Below, piece after piece: positions 34,199 to 42,861 of a DNA stretch of 64,000 nucleotides (position 1 is the first letter of the stretch; every line of letters starts with the position of its first letter). Location of the stretch: positions 62,001 through 126,000 of the forward strand of contig NZ_RCVQ01000007.1 of assembly GCF_016107285.1 (NCBI RefSeq). Reading direction: 5' to 3'. Origin of the DNA: Roseomonas sp. KE0001. Its GTDB lineage: Bacteria > Pseudomonadota > Alphaproteobacteria > Acetobacterales > Acetobacteraceae. The notes under the pieces are model-generated. The model made no database searches, was not told the DNA's origin, and saw only the letters and a program-made list of their open reading frames with translations. A program made the translations under genes and the position numbers.

Positions 34199-35890
34199 TC
34201 AGTGCTTGCCGCCGCCCTGCCGGCGCAGCTCCTCGATGGTGGCGCGGTTCGTGACCTGCTCGGGGTTCATCCGGATCTCGATCACCGCCGGCTTGCCGCT
34301 GGCCACGGCGCGCTGGAAGGCCGGCACCAGCTCGCCATCCTTCTCCACCACCGCGCCATGGCCGCCGAAGGCCTCGATGAATTTGGTGAAGTCCGGGTTG
34401 GTCAGCTTCGTGCCGGAGACGCGACCGGGATAGGCTCGCTCCTGGTACATGCGGATGGTGCCGTACATGCCGTTGTTGAACACCAGGATGACCGGCGCCA
34501 CGCCATCCTGGAAGGCGGTCGCGATCTCCTGCCCGGTCATCAGGAAGCCGCCATCGCCGACCAGCCCGATGACCGTGCGCTCCGGGAAGGTGATCTTGGC
34601 GCCGATCGCCGCCGGCACGGCATAGCCCATGGCGCCGTTGGTCGGGCCCAGGAACTCCTGCTCCGCCGTCATGTGCATGAAGCGGTTCGGCCAGGTGGCG
34701 AAATTGCCGGCATCGCAGGTGAAGATCGTGTCGGCCGGCAGGATCTTCTCCAGCGCCTGCAGCTCGCGCGCCAGGTTCAGCGGCCCGGCATAGTCCGGCG
34801 CCTCCGCCTGCTTCACGCGGGCGGCGTGCACCTCCCGCGTCCAGGCCGACCATTTCGCCGCGCCCTCCGGCGCCGGCAGCTTCGCCAGGGCCTCGGCGAA
34901 GGCGTTGATCTCGGCGGTGATGCCGAGCGCCGGGCGGTAGACGCGGCCGATCTCGGCCTGGTCGGGGTGGATATGGACGATCTTCTGGCCCGACTGCCCC
35001 GCCATGTCGAACAGGGTATAGCCCTGGCTGACCGGCTCGCCGATCCGGGTGCCGATGGCCAGGATCAGGTCGGCCTGCTTCGCGCGGGCCACCAGCCCGG
35101 CATCGGCGCCGACGCCGAGGTCGCCGGCGAAGTTCGGCAGGGTGCAGTCATAGAGGCTCTGGCGGCGGAAGGCGACGGCGACCGGCAGGTCGCGCGCCAC
35201 GCAGAACGCGCGGATGATGCGCCGCGTCTCCGCGCTCCAGCGCGAGCCGCCCAGCACCACCAGCGGCCGCTCCGCGGCGTCGAGCAGGGCCAGCATCTTG
35301 TCCAGCGCCGCCGGCGAGGGCGAGGCCGGCGCCACCTCGGCCGGGCCGATATCCGGCACGGCCACGCGGGCCTTCTGCATCTCCTCGGAGATGGCGATCA
35401 CCACCGGGCCGGGGCGGCCGGAGGTGGCGACGTCGAAGGCATGCGCCATCAGCTCGGGGATGCGCGCGGCGTCGTCGATCTGCGTCACCCATTTGGCGAC
35501 GGAGCCGAACATGCGGCGGTAGTCCACCTCCTGGAAGGTCTCGCGATCGGTCTCGGCGAAGGGGATCTGGCCGACGATCAGGATCAGCGGCGTGCTGTCC
35601 TGGTAGGCGACATGCACGCCGATGGCGGCATGGCAGGCGCCGGGGCCGCGCGTCACCAGCGCCACGCCGGGGCGGCCGGTCAGCTTGCCATGGGCCTCCG
35701 CCATGTTCACCGCGCCCGCCTCGAAGCGGCAGGTGGTCAGCGCGATCCGGTCGCTGTTGGCATAGAGCCCGTCCAGCAGGTCGAGATAGGATTCGCCCGG
35801 CACGCAGAAGGCCTGCGTCACGCCCTGGGCCACCAAGGCATCGGCCAGAAGCTGGCCGCCCGTGCGTGTCGTTGTGCTCATCCCGTCCAT
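34199..35890 (-). CDS. Thiamine-diphosphate-dependent enzyme (acetolactate synthase-like)
   Basis: This is a 563-residue TPP enzyme of the acetolactate-synthase-large-subunit / benzoylformate decarboxylase superfamily. The start at complement 35890 follows AGGA by 10 bases. The N-terminal domain contains the activating Glu in VPGESYLDLLDG and LVTRGPGACHAAIGV. The central domain follows at about 190-340. The TPP-binding motif is GDGGFLMTGQEIATAF followed by LVFNN. No regulatory small subunit gene is adjacent, so IlvB is unlikely; a decarboxylase or oxalyl-CoA/sulfoacetaldehyde-like activity is possible. A TAGCCT hexamer lies 41 bases upstream. The AsnC-type domain gene is divergent from it. 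Confidence 0.9.
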   Translation of the reverse strand: MDGMSTTTRTGGQLLADALVAQGVTQAFCVPGESYLDLLDGLYANSDRIALTTCRFEAGAVNMAEAHGKLTGRPGVALVTRGPGACHAAIGVHVAYQDSTPLILIVGQIPFAETDRETFQEVDYRRMFGSVAKWVTQIDDAARIPELMAHAFDVATSGRPGPVVIAISEEMQKARVAVPDIGPAEVAPASPSPAALDKMLALLDAAERPLVVLGGSRWSAETRRIIRAFCVARDLPVAVAFRRQSLYDCTLPNFAGDLGVGADAGLVARAKQADLILAIGTRIGEPVSQGYTLFDMAGQSGQKIVHIHPDQAEIGRVYRPALGITAEINAFAEALAKLPAPEGAAKWSAWTREVHAARVKQAEAPDYAGPLNLARELQALEKILPADTIFTCDAGNFATWPNRFMHMTAEQEFLGPTNGAMGYAVPAAIGAKITFPERTVIGLVGDGGFLMTGQEIATAFQDGVAPVILVFNNGMYGTIRMYQERAYPGRVSGTKLTNPDFTKFIEAFGGHGAVVEKDGELVPAFQRAVASGKPAVIEIRMNPEQVTNRATIEELRRQGGGKH

Positions 35891-36102
35891 CCCGGCCCGT
35901 TCCTCGTTGCAGTCATCACACAAGTGGCGGCAGGCTAGCCGAGGCGCCGTGCCGCGGCTACCCGCGCCCGACGGGAATTCAAATCCGCCGGAATTCAGGC
36001 CCGCCGGGAATCGGGACACGGGATCCCGCCGCCCCCTTCCCCCGGGGCCGGGGCCACGTCATGGTGCCGGCCGAGCAACCGGGCACCAGCGGGAGGCCAG
36101 CC

Positions 36103-36357
36103 ATGCGCGCCATATTCGTCATGATCAAGTGCGAGATGGGCCGCGCCTACGAGGTGGCGCGGGAGATGGCCGACACCATCGAGGAACTCTCCGAGATGCA
36201 TTCCATCTCGGGGCAATACGATTTGCTCGGCAAGTTCTACCTGGAGGGCGACCGCGACATCGGGCTCTTCGTGGTCGAGCGGGTGCAGACCGTGGCCGGG
36301 GTGAAGGACACCTATACGCTGCAGACCTTCAACGCCTTCTCCGGCGCGCGCGGCTAG
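36103..36357 (+). CDS. Stand-alone Lrp/AsnC ligand-binding (RAM) domain protein
   Basis: This 84-residue protein consists only of the Lrp/AsnC effector domain, without a DNA-binding helix-turn-helix. The start ATG 36103 follows GGGAGG. The sequence MRAIFVMIKCEMGRAYEVA, then TIEELSEMHSISGQYDLLGKFYLE, is the typical beta-alpha-beta-beta-alpha-beta RAM fold, with the GQYDLL loop at the oligomer interface that binds amino acids. Single-domain RAM proteins are known but their roles are mostly untested. It stands divergent from the TPP enzyme gene. It could modulate a full-length AsnC regulator elsewhere. Confidence 0.88.
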   Translation: MRAIFVMIKCEMGRAYEVAREMADTIEELSEMHSISGQYDLLGKFYLEGDRDIGLFVVERVQTVAGVKDTYTLQTFNAFSGARG

Positions 36358-36455
36358 CTCCGCGGCGGACAGCGCCTGGCGTGCGGTGTCACGCGGCGCG
36401 CTTCTGCTCTAGCCTGCCCTCCCCCGCCGGCCCGTCCCGGCCGGCCAGGACAGCC

Positions 36456-37544
36456 ATGAGGCGCGACCCAAGCATGACCCTCACGACCCCGACGCGGCGT
36501 CCCGCCGTCTCCCTCCGCCGCGCGCTGCGATGCGGCGCGGCCCTGCTCGCCGGCCTGCTCGGCACCGGCACGGCCCTGGCCCAGCCCGCGCCCCCCAGCG
36601 GCTCCGCCACCCTCGACGCCATCCGCGCGCGGGGCAGCGTCATCTGCGCCATGCAGAACGACAATCCGCCCTTCTCGCTGCCCGACAGCCAGGGCGTCTG
36701 GCGCGGCATGGACGTCGATTCCTGCCGCGCCCTGGCCGCCGCCGCGCTGGGCGACGCGAGCAAGGTCACCATCCGCCCGGTCACCGGACTGACGCGCTTC
36801 CCCTCCCTGCAGAGCGGCGAGGTCGATGTGCTGTTCGGCAGCACCACCTGGGTGACGACGAGGGAGAGCGCGCTCGGCCTCAGCTTCGCCGCGCCGAACT
36901 ATTTCAGCGGCCAGGGCTTCGTCGTGAAGACCGCGCTGGGCGTCACCAAGGTGGCGGAGCTGGACGGGGCCAGCATCTGCGTGCCGCCGGGCTCGACCAC
37001 GGAGCTGATCCTGCAGGACTATTTCCGTCGCATCGGGGCGAAGTTCACGCCGGTCATCATCGACGATCCGAACCAGATCCAGTCCGCCTTCCTCAGCGGC
37101 CGCTGCGATGCCTTCACGCGCGACGTCACCGGCCTGTCGGGCTTCCGCCACAGGCGGGAGAAGCCGGAGGAACTGCTGGTGCTGCCGGAGGTGATCTCGA
37201 TGGAGCCGCTCGGCGCCTTCGTCCGCAAGGGCGACGACCGCTGGTTCGACATCGTGCGCTGGACCCAGCTGGCGCTGATCGCCGCCGAGCAGCTGGAGGT
37301 CACGGCGGAGAAGGTGGACAGCCTGGCCACGTCCTCCTCCCCGGATATCCGCCGCCTGCTCGGCACCGATGGCGAGGTCGGTCCCTCCCTCGGCCTGGAC
37401 CGGCGCTGGGCCGCCCTGGCCATCAAGGCGGTCGGCAACTACGGCGAGATGTGGACCCGCAACATCGAGCCCATGGGCCTGCCGCGCGGGATGAACCGCC
37501 TCTGGAACGACGGCGGCCTGCAATACGCCCCGCCCCTGCGCTGA
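36456..37544 (+). CDS. Amino-acid ABC transporter substrate-binding protein, family 3 (AapJ-like)
   Basis: This periplasmic binding protein for polar or general L-amino acids has 362 residues, starting MRRDPSMTLTTPTRR. The signal peptide ends near GTALAQ. Family-3 motifs are LDAIRARGSVICAMQND, FDVDSCRALAAA-like (GMDVDSCRALAAAAL), GEVDVLFGSTTW, and SGRCDAFTRDVTGL with late EPLGAFVRKGDDRWFDIVRW. The last third resembles AapJ. Permease and ATPase genes are absent nearby. TAGCCT lies 40 bases upstream. A start at Met7 is possible. Confidence 0.92.
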   Translation: MRRDPSMTLTTPTRRPAVSLRRALRCGAALLAGLLGTGTALAQPAPPSGSATLDAIRARGSVICAMQNDNPPFSLPDSQGVWRGMDVDSCRALAAAALGDASKVTIRPVTGLTRFPSLQSGEVDVLFGSTTWVTTRESALGLSFAAPNYFSGQGFVVKTALGVTKVAELDGASICVPPGSTTELILQDYFRRIGAKFTPVIIDDPNQIQSAFLSGRCDAFTRDVTGLSGFRHRREKPEELLVLPEVISMEPLGAFVRKGDDRWFDIVRWTQLALIAAEQLEVTAEKVDSLATSSSPDIRRLLGTDGEVGPSLGLDRRWAALAIKAVGNYGEMWTRNIEPMGLPRGMNRLWNDGGLQYAPPLR

Positions 37545-37647
37545 GCCGTGCCCGGGCGGGGGACGGCTGCCCTCATGCGGCCGGATTCCCGCCATGGCGC
37601 CGCCTTGCCCGGGGCCCAGCCTCCCCGCATCGGAGGAGGTTCCCCCC

Positions 37648-37929
37648 ATGCGCCGCATGCTTCCCGTCCTTGCCCTCGCCGCCGGCCTGATCCTCGGCGG
37701 CTGCCAGAACCCCGACGGCTCGACCGACTGGGGCAGCACGCTGGCGCTTGGCGCCGGCGCGGGGCTGGCGACCGCGCTGATCGCGGGCTCGCTGAGCGAC
37801 GATGACGACCGCCACTATCGCCGCCGCTCCCACCGCCGCGACTACGGCTACGGCTATGGGCGCGGCTCACCCTACCGGGGCGGCTATTACGGCCCGCCCC
37901 GCCGCCATGGCTACGGCCCGCGCTGGTAG
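37648..37929 (+). CDS. Small lipoprotein with His/Arg/Tyr/Gly-rich tail
   Basis: This 93-residue protein starts at ATG 37648 behind GGAGGAGG. It has an inner-membrane export signal and the lipobox LILGGC, then a hydrophobic glycine-rich helix (LALGAGAGLATALIAG) and a compositional tail rich in Arg, Tyr, Gly and His (RRSHRRDYGYGYGRG). The clear ribosome site, lipobox and hydrophobic zone make it a real gene. The glycine-zipper-like helix suggests envelope insertion. No function is assignable. Confidence 0.75.
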   Translation: MRRMLPVLALAAGLILGGCQNPDGSTDWGSTLALGAGAGLATALIAGSLSDDDDRHYRRRSHRRDYGYGYGRGSPYRGGYYGPPRRHGYGPRW

Positions 37930-37944
37930 CGGGTCCGGCCGTCG

Positions 37945-37982
37945 GCGGCGTGGCCCGGTACCCCCGTCCGGTGCCACGCCGC
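37945..37982. terminator. Hairpin between convergent lipoprotein and gntR-type genes
   Basis: Ten-base arms GCGGCGTGGC (37945-37954) and its complement (37973-37982) enclose an 18-nt loop with a further inner pairing. No T-run follows on either strand, so it is a candidate convergent terminator only. Confidence 0.4.
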
Positions 37983-38008
37983 GCGGCATCCCTCTCCGGC
38001 GTCAGGCC

Positions 38009-38731
38009 TCAGGCCGGCTGCTGCCGCCGGCGCGGGGCGGTGGCCGGCGCCGCGCCGTTGTCCAGCGGCAGGGCCAGGAAGCGCTGCTTGCCGCCGCGGA
38101 TATGCGCCTCGCCGGCGGCGCGGGCGGCCTGGGCGTCGCCGGCCAGCAGCCCGCGCAGGATGGCCATGTGCTCGCCGTTGGATTCGCGCATCCGCTCCGG
38201 CGCCACCAGCCCCTTGCGGCGGATCAGCGTCAGCTCCTTGCCCAGGTCGCCGTAGAACCGCACCGCGCGCTGGCTTCCGCCCATGCTCATCAGCGTATTG
38301 TGGAAGGTGATGTTGAGCGCGAAGTACTGCGCCGCGGCATCGGCCTCGGCGGCGACATCCATCTCCCGGACCAGGCGGGACAGCTCCTCCAACTCCTCCT
38401 TCGTGGCGCGGCCGGCGAGGCGTTCGCAGGCATAGCCGATCAAGGCCGCGCGGAGGTCGAAGACGTCCAGCGCCTCCTCGACGCTCAGCTGGCGCACGAA
38501 GGAACCCTGGTTCACCACGGTGACGACCAGCCCGCTGCGGTCCAGCCCGCGCACCGCCTCGCGCACCGGGCCGCGGCTGACGCCGAGGCGGGCGGCCAGG
38601 GCCTGCTCGTTGAGGCGGCTGCCCGGCGGCAGCTCGCCACTCAGGATCATGCGCTCCAGCTCGCCCGCGACCAGCGAGGCCAGGGATTGCGTGCGCACGA
38701 TGTGCAGGGGGGAAGCGGAGATCTCGGCCAT
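38009..38731 (-). CDS. GntR-family transcriptional regulator, FCD type
   Basis: This 240-residue regulator has an N-terminal winged helix (SLASLVAGELERMILSGELPPGSRLNEQALAARLGVSRGPVREAVRGL) and a C-terminal FCD ligand domain of about 140 residues beginning LDVFDLRAALIGYA. Its metal-binding FCD residues (Asp in FDLR, then His in NITFHNTLM) are present, which suggests a carboxylate effector. It is divergent from the CoA-transferase gene. A near-perfect inverted repeat lies between them, so it probably controls that gene. Confidence 0.94.
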   Translation of the reverse strand: MAEISASPLHIVRTQSLASLVAGELERMILSGELPPGSRLNEQALAARLGVSRGPVREAVRGLDRSGLVVTVVNQGSFVRQLSVEEALDVFDLRAALIGYACERLAGRATKEELEELSRLVREMDVAAEADAAAQYFALNITFHNTLMSMGGSQRAVRFYGDLGKELTLIRRKGLVAPERMRESNGEHMAILRGLLAGDAQAARAAGEAHIRGGKQRFLALPLDNGAAPATAPRRRQQPA

Positions 38732-38765
38732 GCCACAGGATGCCCGGTCCGCCGCCGTCGTGTCT

Positions 38766-38801
38766 ACTGTCAGCAGAACGGGCAGGAGTTCTGTTGACAG
38801 T
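38766..38801. promoter_or_regulatory. Operator-like inverted repeat between gntR and CoA-transferase genes
   Basis: Two 14-bp arms, ACTGTCAGCAGAAC (38766-38779) and GTTCTGTTGACAGT (38788-38801), match inversely at 13 of 14 positions across an 8-bp spacer. The right arm contains a consensus -35 TTGACA (38794-38799) for the plus-strand gene, so a bound dimer would block RNA polymerase. Confidence 0.6.
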
Positions 38802-38853
38802 TTTCATTTCCGGCGCGATCCTTCGGCGTCGCAAGGCGAGGAGAACCGACACG

Positions 38854-40053
38854 ATGCCGTCAGCCGCCCCCAAAGCCTCGGAAGCCTTGGCGCGCTTCAC
38901 CGTGCTGGACCTGACCCGGGTCCGCTCCGGTCCGACCTGCGTGCGCCAGCTGGCCGACTGGGGCGCCAATGTCATCAAGGTCGAGATGCCGGAAGGCCTC
39001 GATGCCGGCGACCCGATGGGCGGCCCCCGGCTCGGCCCCGACTTCCAGAACCTGCACCGCAACAAGCGCGCCATCACGCTGAACCTCAAGGACCCCGACG
39101 GCGTCGCCCTGTTCAAGCGGATGGTCGAGAAGGCCGATGTGGTGGTGGAGAATTTCCGCCCGGATGTGAAGCAGCGCCTCGGCATCGACTACGAGGCCCT
39201 GTCCGCCGTCAATCCCCGCATCATCCTCGCCTCGATCTCCGGCTTCGGCCAGGATGGCCCCTATGCGAAGCGGCCGGGCTTCGACCAGATCGCCCAGGGC
39301 ATGGGCGGGCTGATGTCGATCACCGGCCTGCCCGGCCAGGGGCCGGTGCGCGTCGGCATCCCGATCGCCGACCTGTGCTCCGGCCTCTTCGCCGCTCAGG
39401 GCATCATGGTGGCGCTGCTGGAGCGGGAAGTCAGCGGCAAGGGCCAGTGGGTGCAGACCTCCCTGCTGGAGGCGCAGATCTTCATGCTGGACTTCCAGGC
39501 GTCGCGCTGGCTGCAGGCGCGGGAGGTGCCGAAGCAGGCCGGCAACAACCACCCGACCAGCATCCCGACCGGCGTGTTCAAGACGCGGGACGGGCACATG
39601 AACATCGCCGCCTCCGGGCAGCGTATCTGGGAGCGGCTCTGCCAGGTCCTCGGCAAGCCGGAATGGACCACCGATCCGCGCTTCTCCAACGGGCAGGCGC
39701 GCAGCGACAACCGGGACGCGCTGAACGCCGAGATCGAGGCGGTCACCCTCACGGACGACATGGCGGCCTGGGTGGAGAAGATGAACGCCGCCGGCGTGCC
39801 CTGCGGCCCGATCTACACCATCGATCAGGTCTTCGCCGACGAGCAGGTGCAGCACCTCGGCATCGCCCGCCATCTCAACGGCGGCAGCAACCAAGCGCAG
39901 GACTATGTCGGCCAGCCCTTCCGGCTGAGCCGGACGCCCAGCGAGGTCGTCAGCCACCCGCCCGCCCTGGGCGAGCACACCGACGCCGTCCTGGCGGAGA
40001 TGGGCCTCTCCGCCGATGAGATCGCCGGGCTGCGGGCGCGTCAGGTGGTGTGA
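38854..40053 (+). CDS. Family III CoA-transferase (CaiB/Frc type)
   Basis: This family III CoA-transferase moves CoA between carboxylic acids (formyl-CoA, carnitine, succinyl and related donors). The 399 residues start MPSAAPKASEALARFTVLDLTRV. The core has LADWGANVIKVEMPEG, NLHRNKRAITLNLKDPDG and the catalytic Asp173 in IPIADLCSGLFAAQG. The C-terminal third contains PCGPIYTIDQVFADEQV. The gene is preceded by a GntR operator-like repeat and a TTGACA -35. The carboxylate substrate is not known. A GC-rich hairpin follows. Confidence 0.93.
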   Translation: MPSAAPKASEALARFTVLDLTRVRSGPTCVRQLADWGANVIKVEMPEGLDAGDPMGGPRLGPDFQNLHRNKRAITLNLKDPDGVALFKRMVEKADVVVENFRPDVKQRLGIDYEALSAVNPRIILASISGFGQDGPYAKRPGFDQIAQGMGGLMSITGLPGQGPVRVGIPIADLCSGLFAAQGIMVALLEREVSGKGQWVQTSLLEAQIFMLDFQASRWLQAREVPKQAGNNHPTSIPTGVFKTRDGHMNIAASGQRIWERLCQVLGKPEWTTDPRFSNGQARSDNRDALNAEIEAVTLTDDMAAWVEKMNAAGVPCGPIYTIDQVFADEQVQHLGIARHLNGGSNQAQDYVGQPFRLSRTPSEVVSHPPALGEHTDAVLAEMGLSADEIAGLRARQVV

Positions 40054-40082
40054 GACGGCCGGCGCCGGGCTTCGCATGACGT

Positions 40083-40110
40083 GGCCGGGGGGCACCTTGC
40101 CCCCCCGGCC
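40083..40110. terminator. GC-rich hairpin between CoA-transferase and DUF3597 genes
   Basis: GGCCGGGGGGCA (40083-40094) pairs with TGCCCCCCCGGCC (40098-40110), giving a 12-bp stem with one bulged C. No T-run is present. It lies between convergent stop codons. Confidence 0.5.
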
Positions 40111-40124
40111 GGCGACGTGGTTGC

Positions 40125-40592
40125 TCAGCCCTTGAGCTCTTCCGGAACCTTGCCGCCATTCTCGGCCAGCTTGGTCATGACCTGCTTGTGCAGCCAGATG
40201 TTCATGGCCGCCGAATCGCCGGTGTCGCCGCTGTAGTTGAGCTCCTTCGCCAGCTCCTTGCGGTTCTCCAGGCTGCTGTCCAGGCCGAGCAGCTTCATCA
40301 GGTCGACGATCGACTCCCGCCAGTTCAGCTTCTGCGGGTTCTTCGCCGCCATGTCGCTCAGCACGGCGGAGACATCGACCGGTTGCGCCGGCGCGGCGGC
40401 CGGTGCCGCCCCCGAGGTCGCACCAGGGGAGGTCGCACCAGGGGGGGTCGCACCAGGGGGCGTGCCCGCGGTGGCGCCCGGACTGGCTTCAGGCGCGGCG
40501 CCGGGGGCCGGCGCGGCCCCTGCCTCGGGCGTCGCCGCCTCGGCCGTCTTGTGCCCGAAAATCCTGGACATGATGGAACTGAAGACGCTCAT
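40125..40592 (-). CDS. DUF3597 domain protein
   Basis: This is a 155-residue protein of the DUF3597 family, found in alphaproteobacteria, of unknown function. The N-terminal MSVFSSIMSRIFG is followed by a Pro/Ala/Gly/Thr-rich linker, then the conserved domain (about 70-150): VDVSAVLSDMAAKNPQKLNWRESIVDLMKLLGLDSSLENRKELAKELNY, ending LHKQVMTKLAENGGKVPEEL. The linker contains three tandem 15-bp repeats encoding PGATP/S units. The conserved domain places it in the family; nothing shows its role. Confidence 0.9.
   Translation of the reverse strand: MSVFSSIMSRIFGHKTAEAATPEAGAAPAPGAAPEASPGATAGTPPGATPPGATSPGATSGAAPAAAPAQPVDVSAVLSDMAAKNPQKLNWRESIVDLMKLLGLDSSLENRKELAKELNYSGDTGDSAAMNIWLHKQVMTKLAENGGKVPEELKG
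40426..40470. repeat. Three tandem 15-bp repeats in the DUF3597 linker
   Basis: GGTCGCACCAGGGGA (40426-40440) is followed by two copies ending in G (40441-40455 and 40456-40470). In the minus-strand reading they encode PGAT-type units of the linker. Such in-frame repeats vary in copy number by slippage. Confidence 0.85.
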
Positions 40593-40827
40593 GGCTAGGC
40601 CCCTCCTGAAGGCTTTCCTGCCGGACCGCTGCGGCCCGCATTCACCGCCCGGCTAACGCCCGGGGAGTGGCGTAAGTTTTTCCTGCCTTCCCGCTGGCCG
40701 GCCGGATGACCTGTGCCCCCGCCCTTGCCCAGCCCTGCCCTGGATGCGATTGTCCGGCCGACCCAGCCGCCGGGCGGGCCCAGCGGGCCTCCGGCTGCTA
40801 CCGCAAGGCGTCCAGACGAGGATCAGC

Positions 40828-42039
40828 ATGGCCAAGATCAAGGTGAAGAATCCCGTCGTCGAGCTCGACGGCGATGAGATGACCCGCATCATCTGGGGGT
40901 TCATCAAGGACAAGCTGATCACCCCCTATCTCGATATCGACCTGAAGTACTACGACCTCGGCATCGAGTACCGTGACCAGACGGACGACCAGGTGACGGT
41001 CGACGCCGCCAACGCCATCAAGCAGTACGGCGTCGGCGTGAAGTGCGCGACCATCACCCCGGACGAGGCCCGGGTGAAGGAGTTCGGCCTGAAGAAGATG
41101 TGGAAGTCCCCGAACGGGACCATCCGCAACATCCTCGACGGCACCATCTTCCGCGAGCCGATCATCTGCCAGAACGTGCCCCGCCTGGTGCCGCACTGGT
41201 CGAAGCCGATCGTCGTCGGCCGCCACGCCTATGGCGACATCTACCGCTCGGTCGAGATGAAGGTGCCGGGCGCCGGCAAGCTCAGCATGACCTTCACGCC
41301 CGAGGGCGGCGCGCCGCAGGAGATCGGCGACTTCGTCTTCAAGGGCCCGGGCGTGGGCATGATGATCCACAACCTCAACAAGTCGATCGAGGGCTTTGCC
41401 CGCGCCTCCTTCAATTACGGCCTGGCGCGCAACTACTCGGTCTATTTCAGCCACAAGAACACGATCCTGAAGGCCTATGACGGCACCTTCAAGGACATCT
41501 TCCGCAAGATCTACGACGAGGAGTTCAAGGCCGAGTTCGAGAAGCGCGGCATCACCTACGAGGACCGCCTGATCGACGACATGGTCGCCTCCGCGCTGAA
41601 GTGGGAAGGCGGCTATATCTGGGCCTGCAAGAACTACGACGGCGACGTCGAATCGGACATCGTGGCGCAGGGCTTCGGCTCGCTCGGCCTGATGACCTCC
41701 GTCCTGCTCTCGCCCGACGGCAACACGGTGGAGTCCGAGGCGGCGCACGGCACCGTCACGCGCCACTACCGCGAGCACCAGAAGGGCCGCGAGACCTCGA
41801 CCAACCCGATCGCCTCGATCTTCGCCTGGACCCGCGGCCTCGCCTATCGCGGCAAGTTCGACGGCACGCAGGACGTGGTGGACTTCGCCAACGCGCTCGA
41901 GCAGGTCTGTGTCGAGACGGTTGAGAGCGGGCACATGACCAAGGACCTGGCGGTGCTGATCGGCAAGGGCCAGCCCTGGCTGAACACCCAGAACTTCCTG
42001 GCCAAGCTGGACGAGAACCTGAAGAAGAAGATGGGCTGA
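40828..42039 (+). CDS. icd: NADP-dependent isocitrate dehydrogenase
   Basis: This TCA-cycle enzyme converts isocitrate to 2-oxoglutarate with NADP. The 403 residues start [23 protein letters not shown] and belong to the eukaryotic-like, homodimeric type II IDH shared by many alphaproteobacteria. It has the substrate loop [19 protein letters not shown], the metal-binding Asp in [14 protein letters not shown], and [17 protein letters not shown] in the NADP site, with [15 protein letters not shown]. The start follows GAGGATC. A strong terminator follows the stop. It is a single-gene unit. Confidence 0.97.
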   Translation: MAKIKVKNPVVELDGDEMTRIIWGFIKDKLITPYLDIDLKYYDLGIEYRDQTDDQVTVDAANAIKQYGVGVKCATITPDEARVKEFGLKKMWKSPNGTIRNILDGTIFREPIICQNVPRLVPHWSKPIVVGRHAYGDIYRSVEMKVPGAGKLSMTFTPEGGAPQEIGDFVFKGPGVGMMIHNLNKSIEGFARASFNYGLARNYSVYFSHKNTILKAYDGTFKDIFRKIYDEEFKAEFEKRGITYEDRLIDDMVASALKWEGGYIWACKNYDGDVESDIVAQGFGSLGLMTSVLLSPDGNTVESEAAHGTVTRHYREHQKGRETSTNPIASIFAWTRGLAYRGKFDGTQDVVDFANALEQVCVETVESGHMTKDLAVLIGKGQPWLNTQNFLAKLDENLKKKMG

Positions 42040-42062
42040 GGCGCCGGCCTCTCCCCGGACCG

Positions 42063-42092
42063 GGCGGGCTCCCTCCAGGAGCCCGCCTTTTT
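42063..42092 (+). terminator. Rho-independent terminator of icd
   Basis: A perfect 10-bp stem (42063-42072 with 42078-42087) with a 5-nt loop is followed by five T residues (42088-42092), 24 bases after the icd stop. Confidence 0.9.
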
Positions 42093-42156
42093 CGTGCCGG
42101 CGCGGCCATGGCGCGAATCACCGCGCAGGTCCCGGGCTTGATGCTATGCAGCGGTC

Positions 42157-42861
42157 ATGACCCTGCCGCTCACCCCGCTCGACTGGATCGCCCTCGCCGT
42201 TTTCGTCCTCTGCTGGATGGGCTATGCCACGGTGGTGGACCGCGTGCCGGCGATCCGCGCCCGCAGCGTCATCGCCGCGATGGACGAGCACCGCCGGATC
42301 TGGATGCGCGCCGCCATCACGCGCGAGAACCGCATCAGCGACATCAGCATCATCGGCAACCTGATGTCCTCGACCTCCTTCCTGGCCAATACCAGCATCT
42401 TCATCCTGGGCGCGCTGGTGGCGATGCTGGGCACGCCGGACCTCGGCCGGCGCATCTTCAGCGCCGTGCCCTTCGCCGCCGTGCCGCCGGAGGACAGCGC
42501 CTGGGAGATCCGCGTCTTCCTCCTGATCTTCATCTTCGTCCGCGCCTTCTTCGAGCTGACCTGGGCGCTGCGGCAGTTCAACTACACCAGCATCTGCGTC
42601 GGCGGCCTGGGCGGCACGCCCGACAGCGTGCCGCAGGCGCTGGTGGCCGCGGAGGTCGCCAACCGCGCCGCGCGCCACTTCAACACCGGGCTGCGCGCCT
42701 ATTACTTCGGCCTCGCCGCCCTCGCCTGGATCCTGCATCCGGCGGCGCTGATCCTGAGCAGCCTGCTGGTGCTGCGCGAGTTGCACCGCCGGGAGTTCCG
42801 CTCGGTGGTGCGCGAGGCCCTGGCGCTGCGCGATCCGCCGCCGGACAGGCACGCGGCCTGA
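42157..42861 (+). CDS. DUF599 membrane protein
   Basis: This is a 234-residue integral membrane protein of the DUF599 family. About four TM segments are visible: LTPLDWIALAVFVLCWMGYA, near TSIFILGALVAML, VFLLIFIFVRAFFELTW and YYFGLAALAWILHPAALILSSLLV. The conserved signature is RENRISDISIIGNLMSSTSFLANTS, with another at LRQFNYTSICVGG. The role is unknown. It starts 65 bases after the icd terminator and has no visible partner. Confidence 0.9.
   Translation: MTLPLTPLDWIALAVFVLCWMGYATVVDRVPAIRARSVIAAMDEHRRIWMRAAITRENRISDISIIGNLMSSTSFLANTSIFILGALVAMLGTPDLGRRIFSAVPFAAVPPEDSAWEIRVFLLIFIFVRAFFELTWALRQFNYTSICVGGLGGTPDSVPQALVAAEVANRAARHFNTGLRAYYFGLAALAWILHPAALILSSLLVLRELHRREFRSVVREALALRDPPPDRHAA

Noticed and set aside
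34199-35890. Annotation as acetolactate synthase large subunit IlvB
   Set aside because: No IlvN small subunit follows and the motifs do not separate IlvB from other TPP decarboxylases; a general call is safer.
40426-40470. Short CRISPR-like array
   Set aside because: Three adjacent 15-bp units without spacers inside a coding linker are a tandem coding repeat, not CRISPR.
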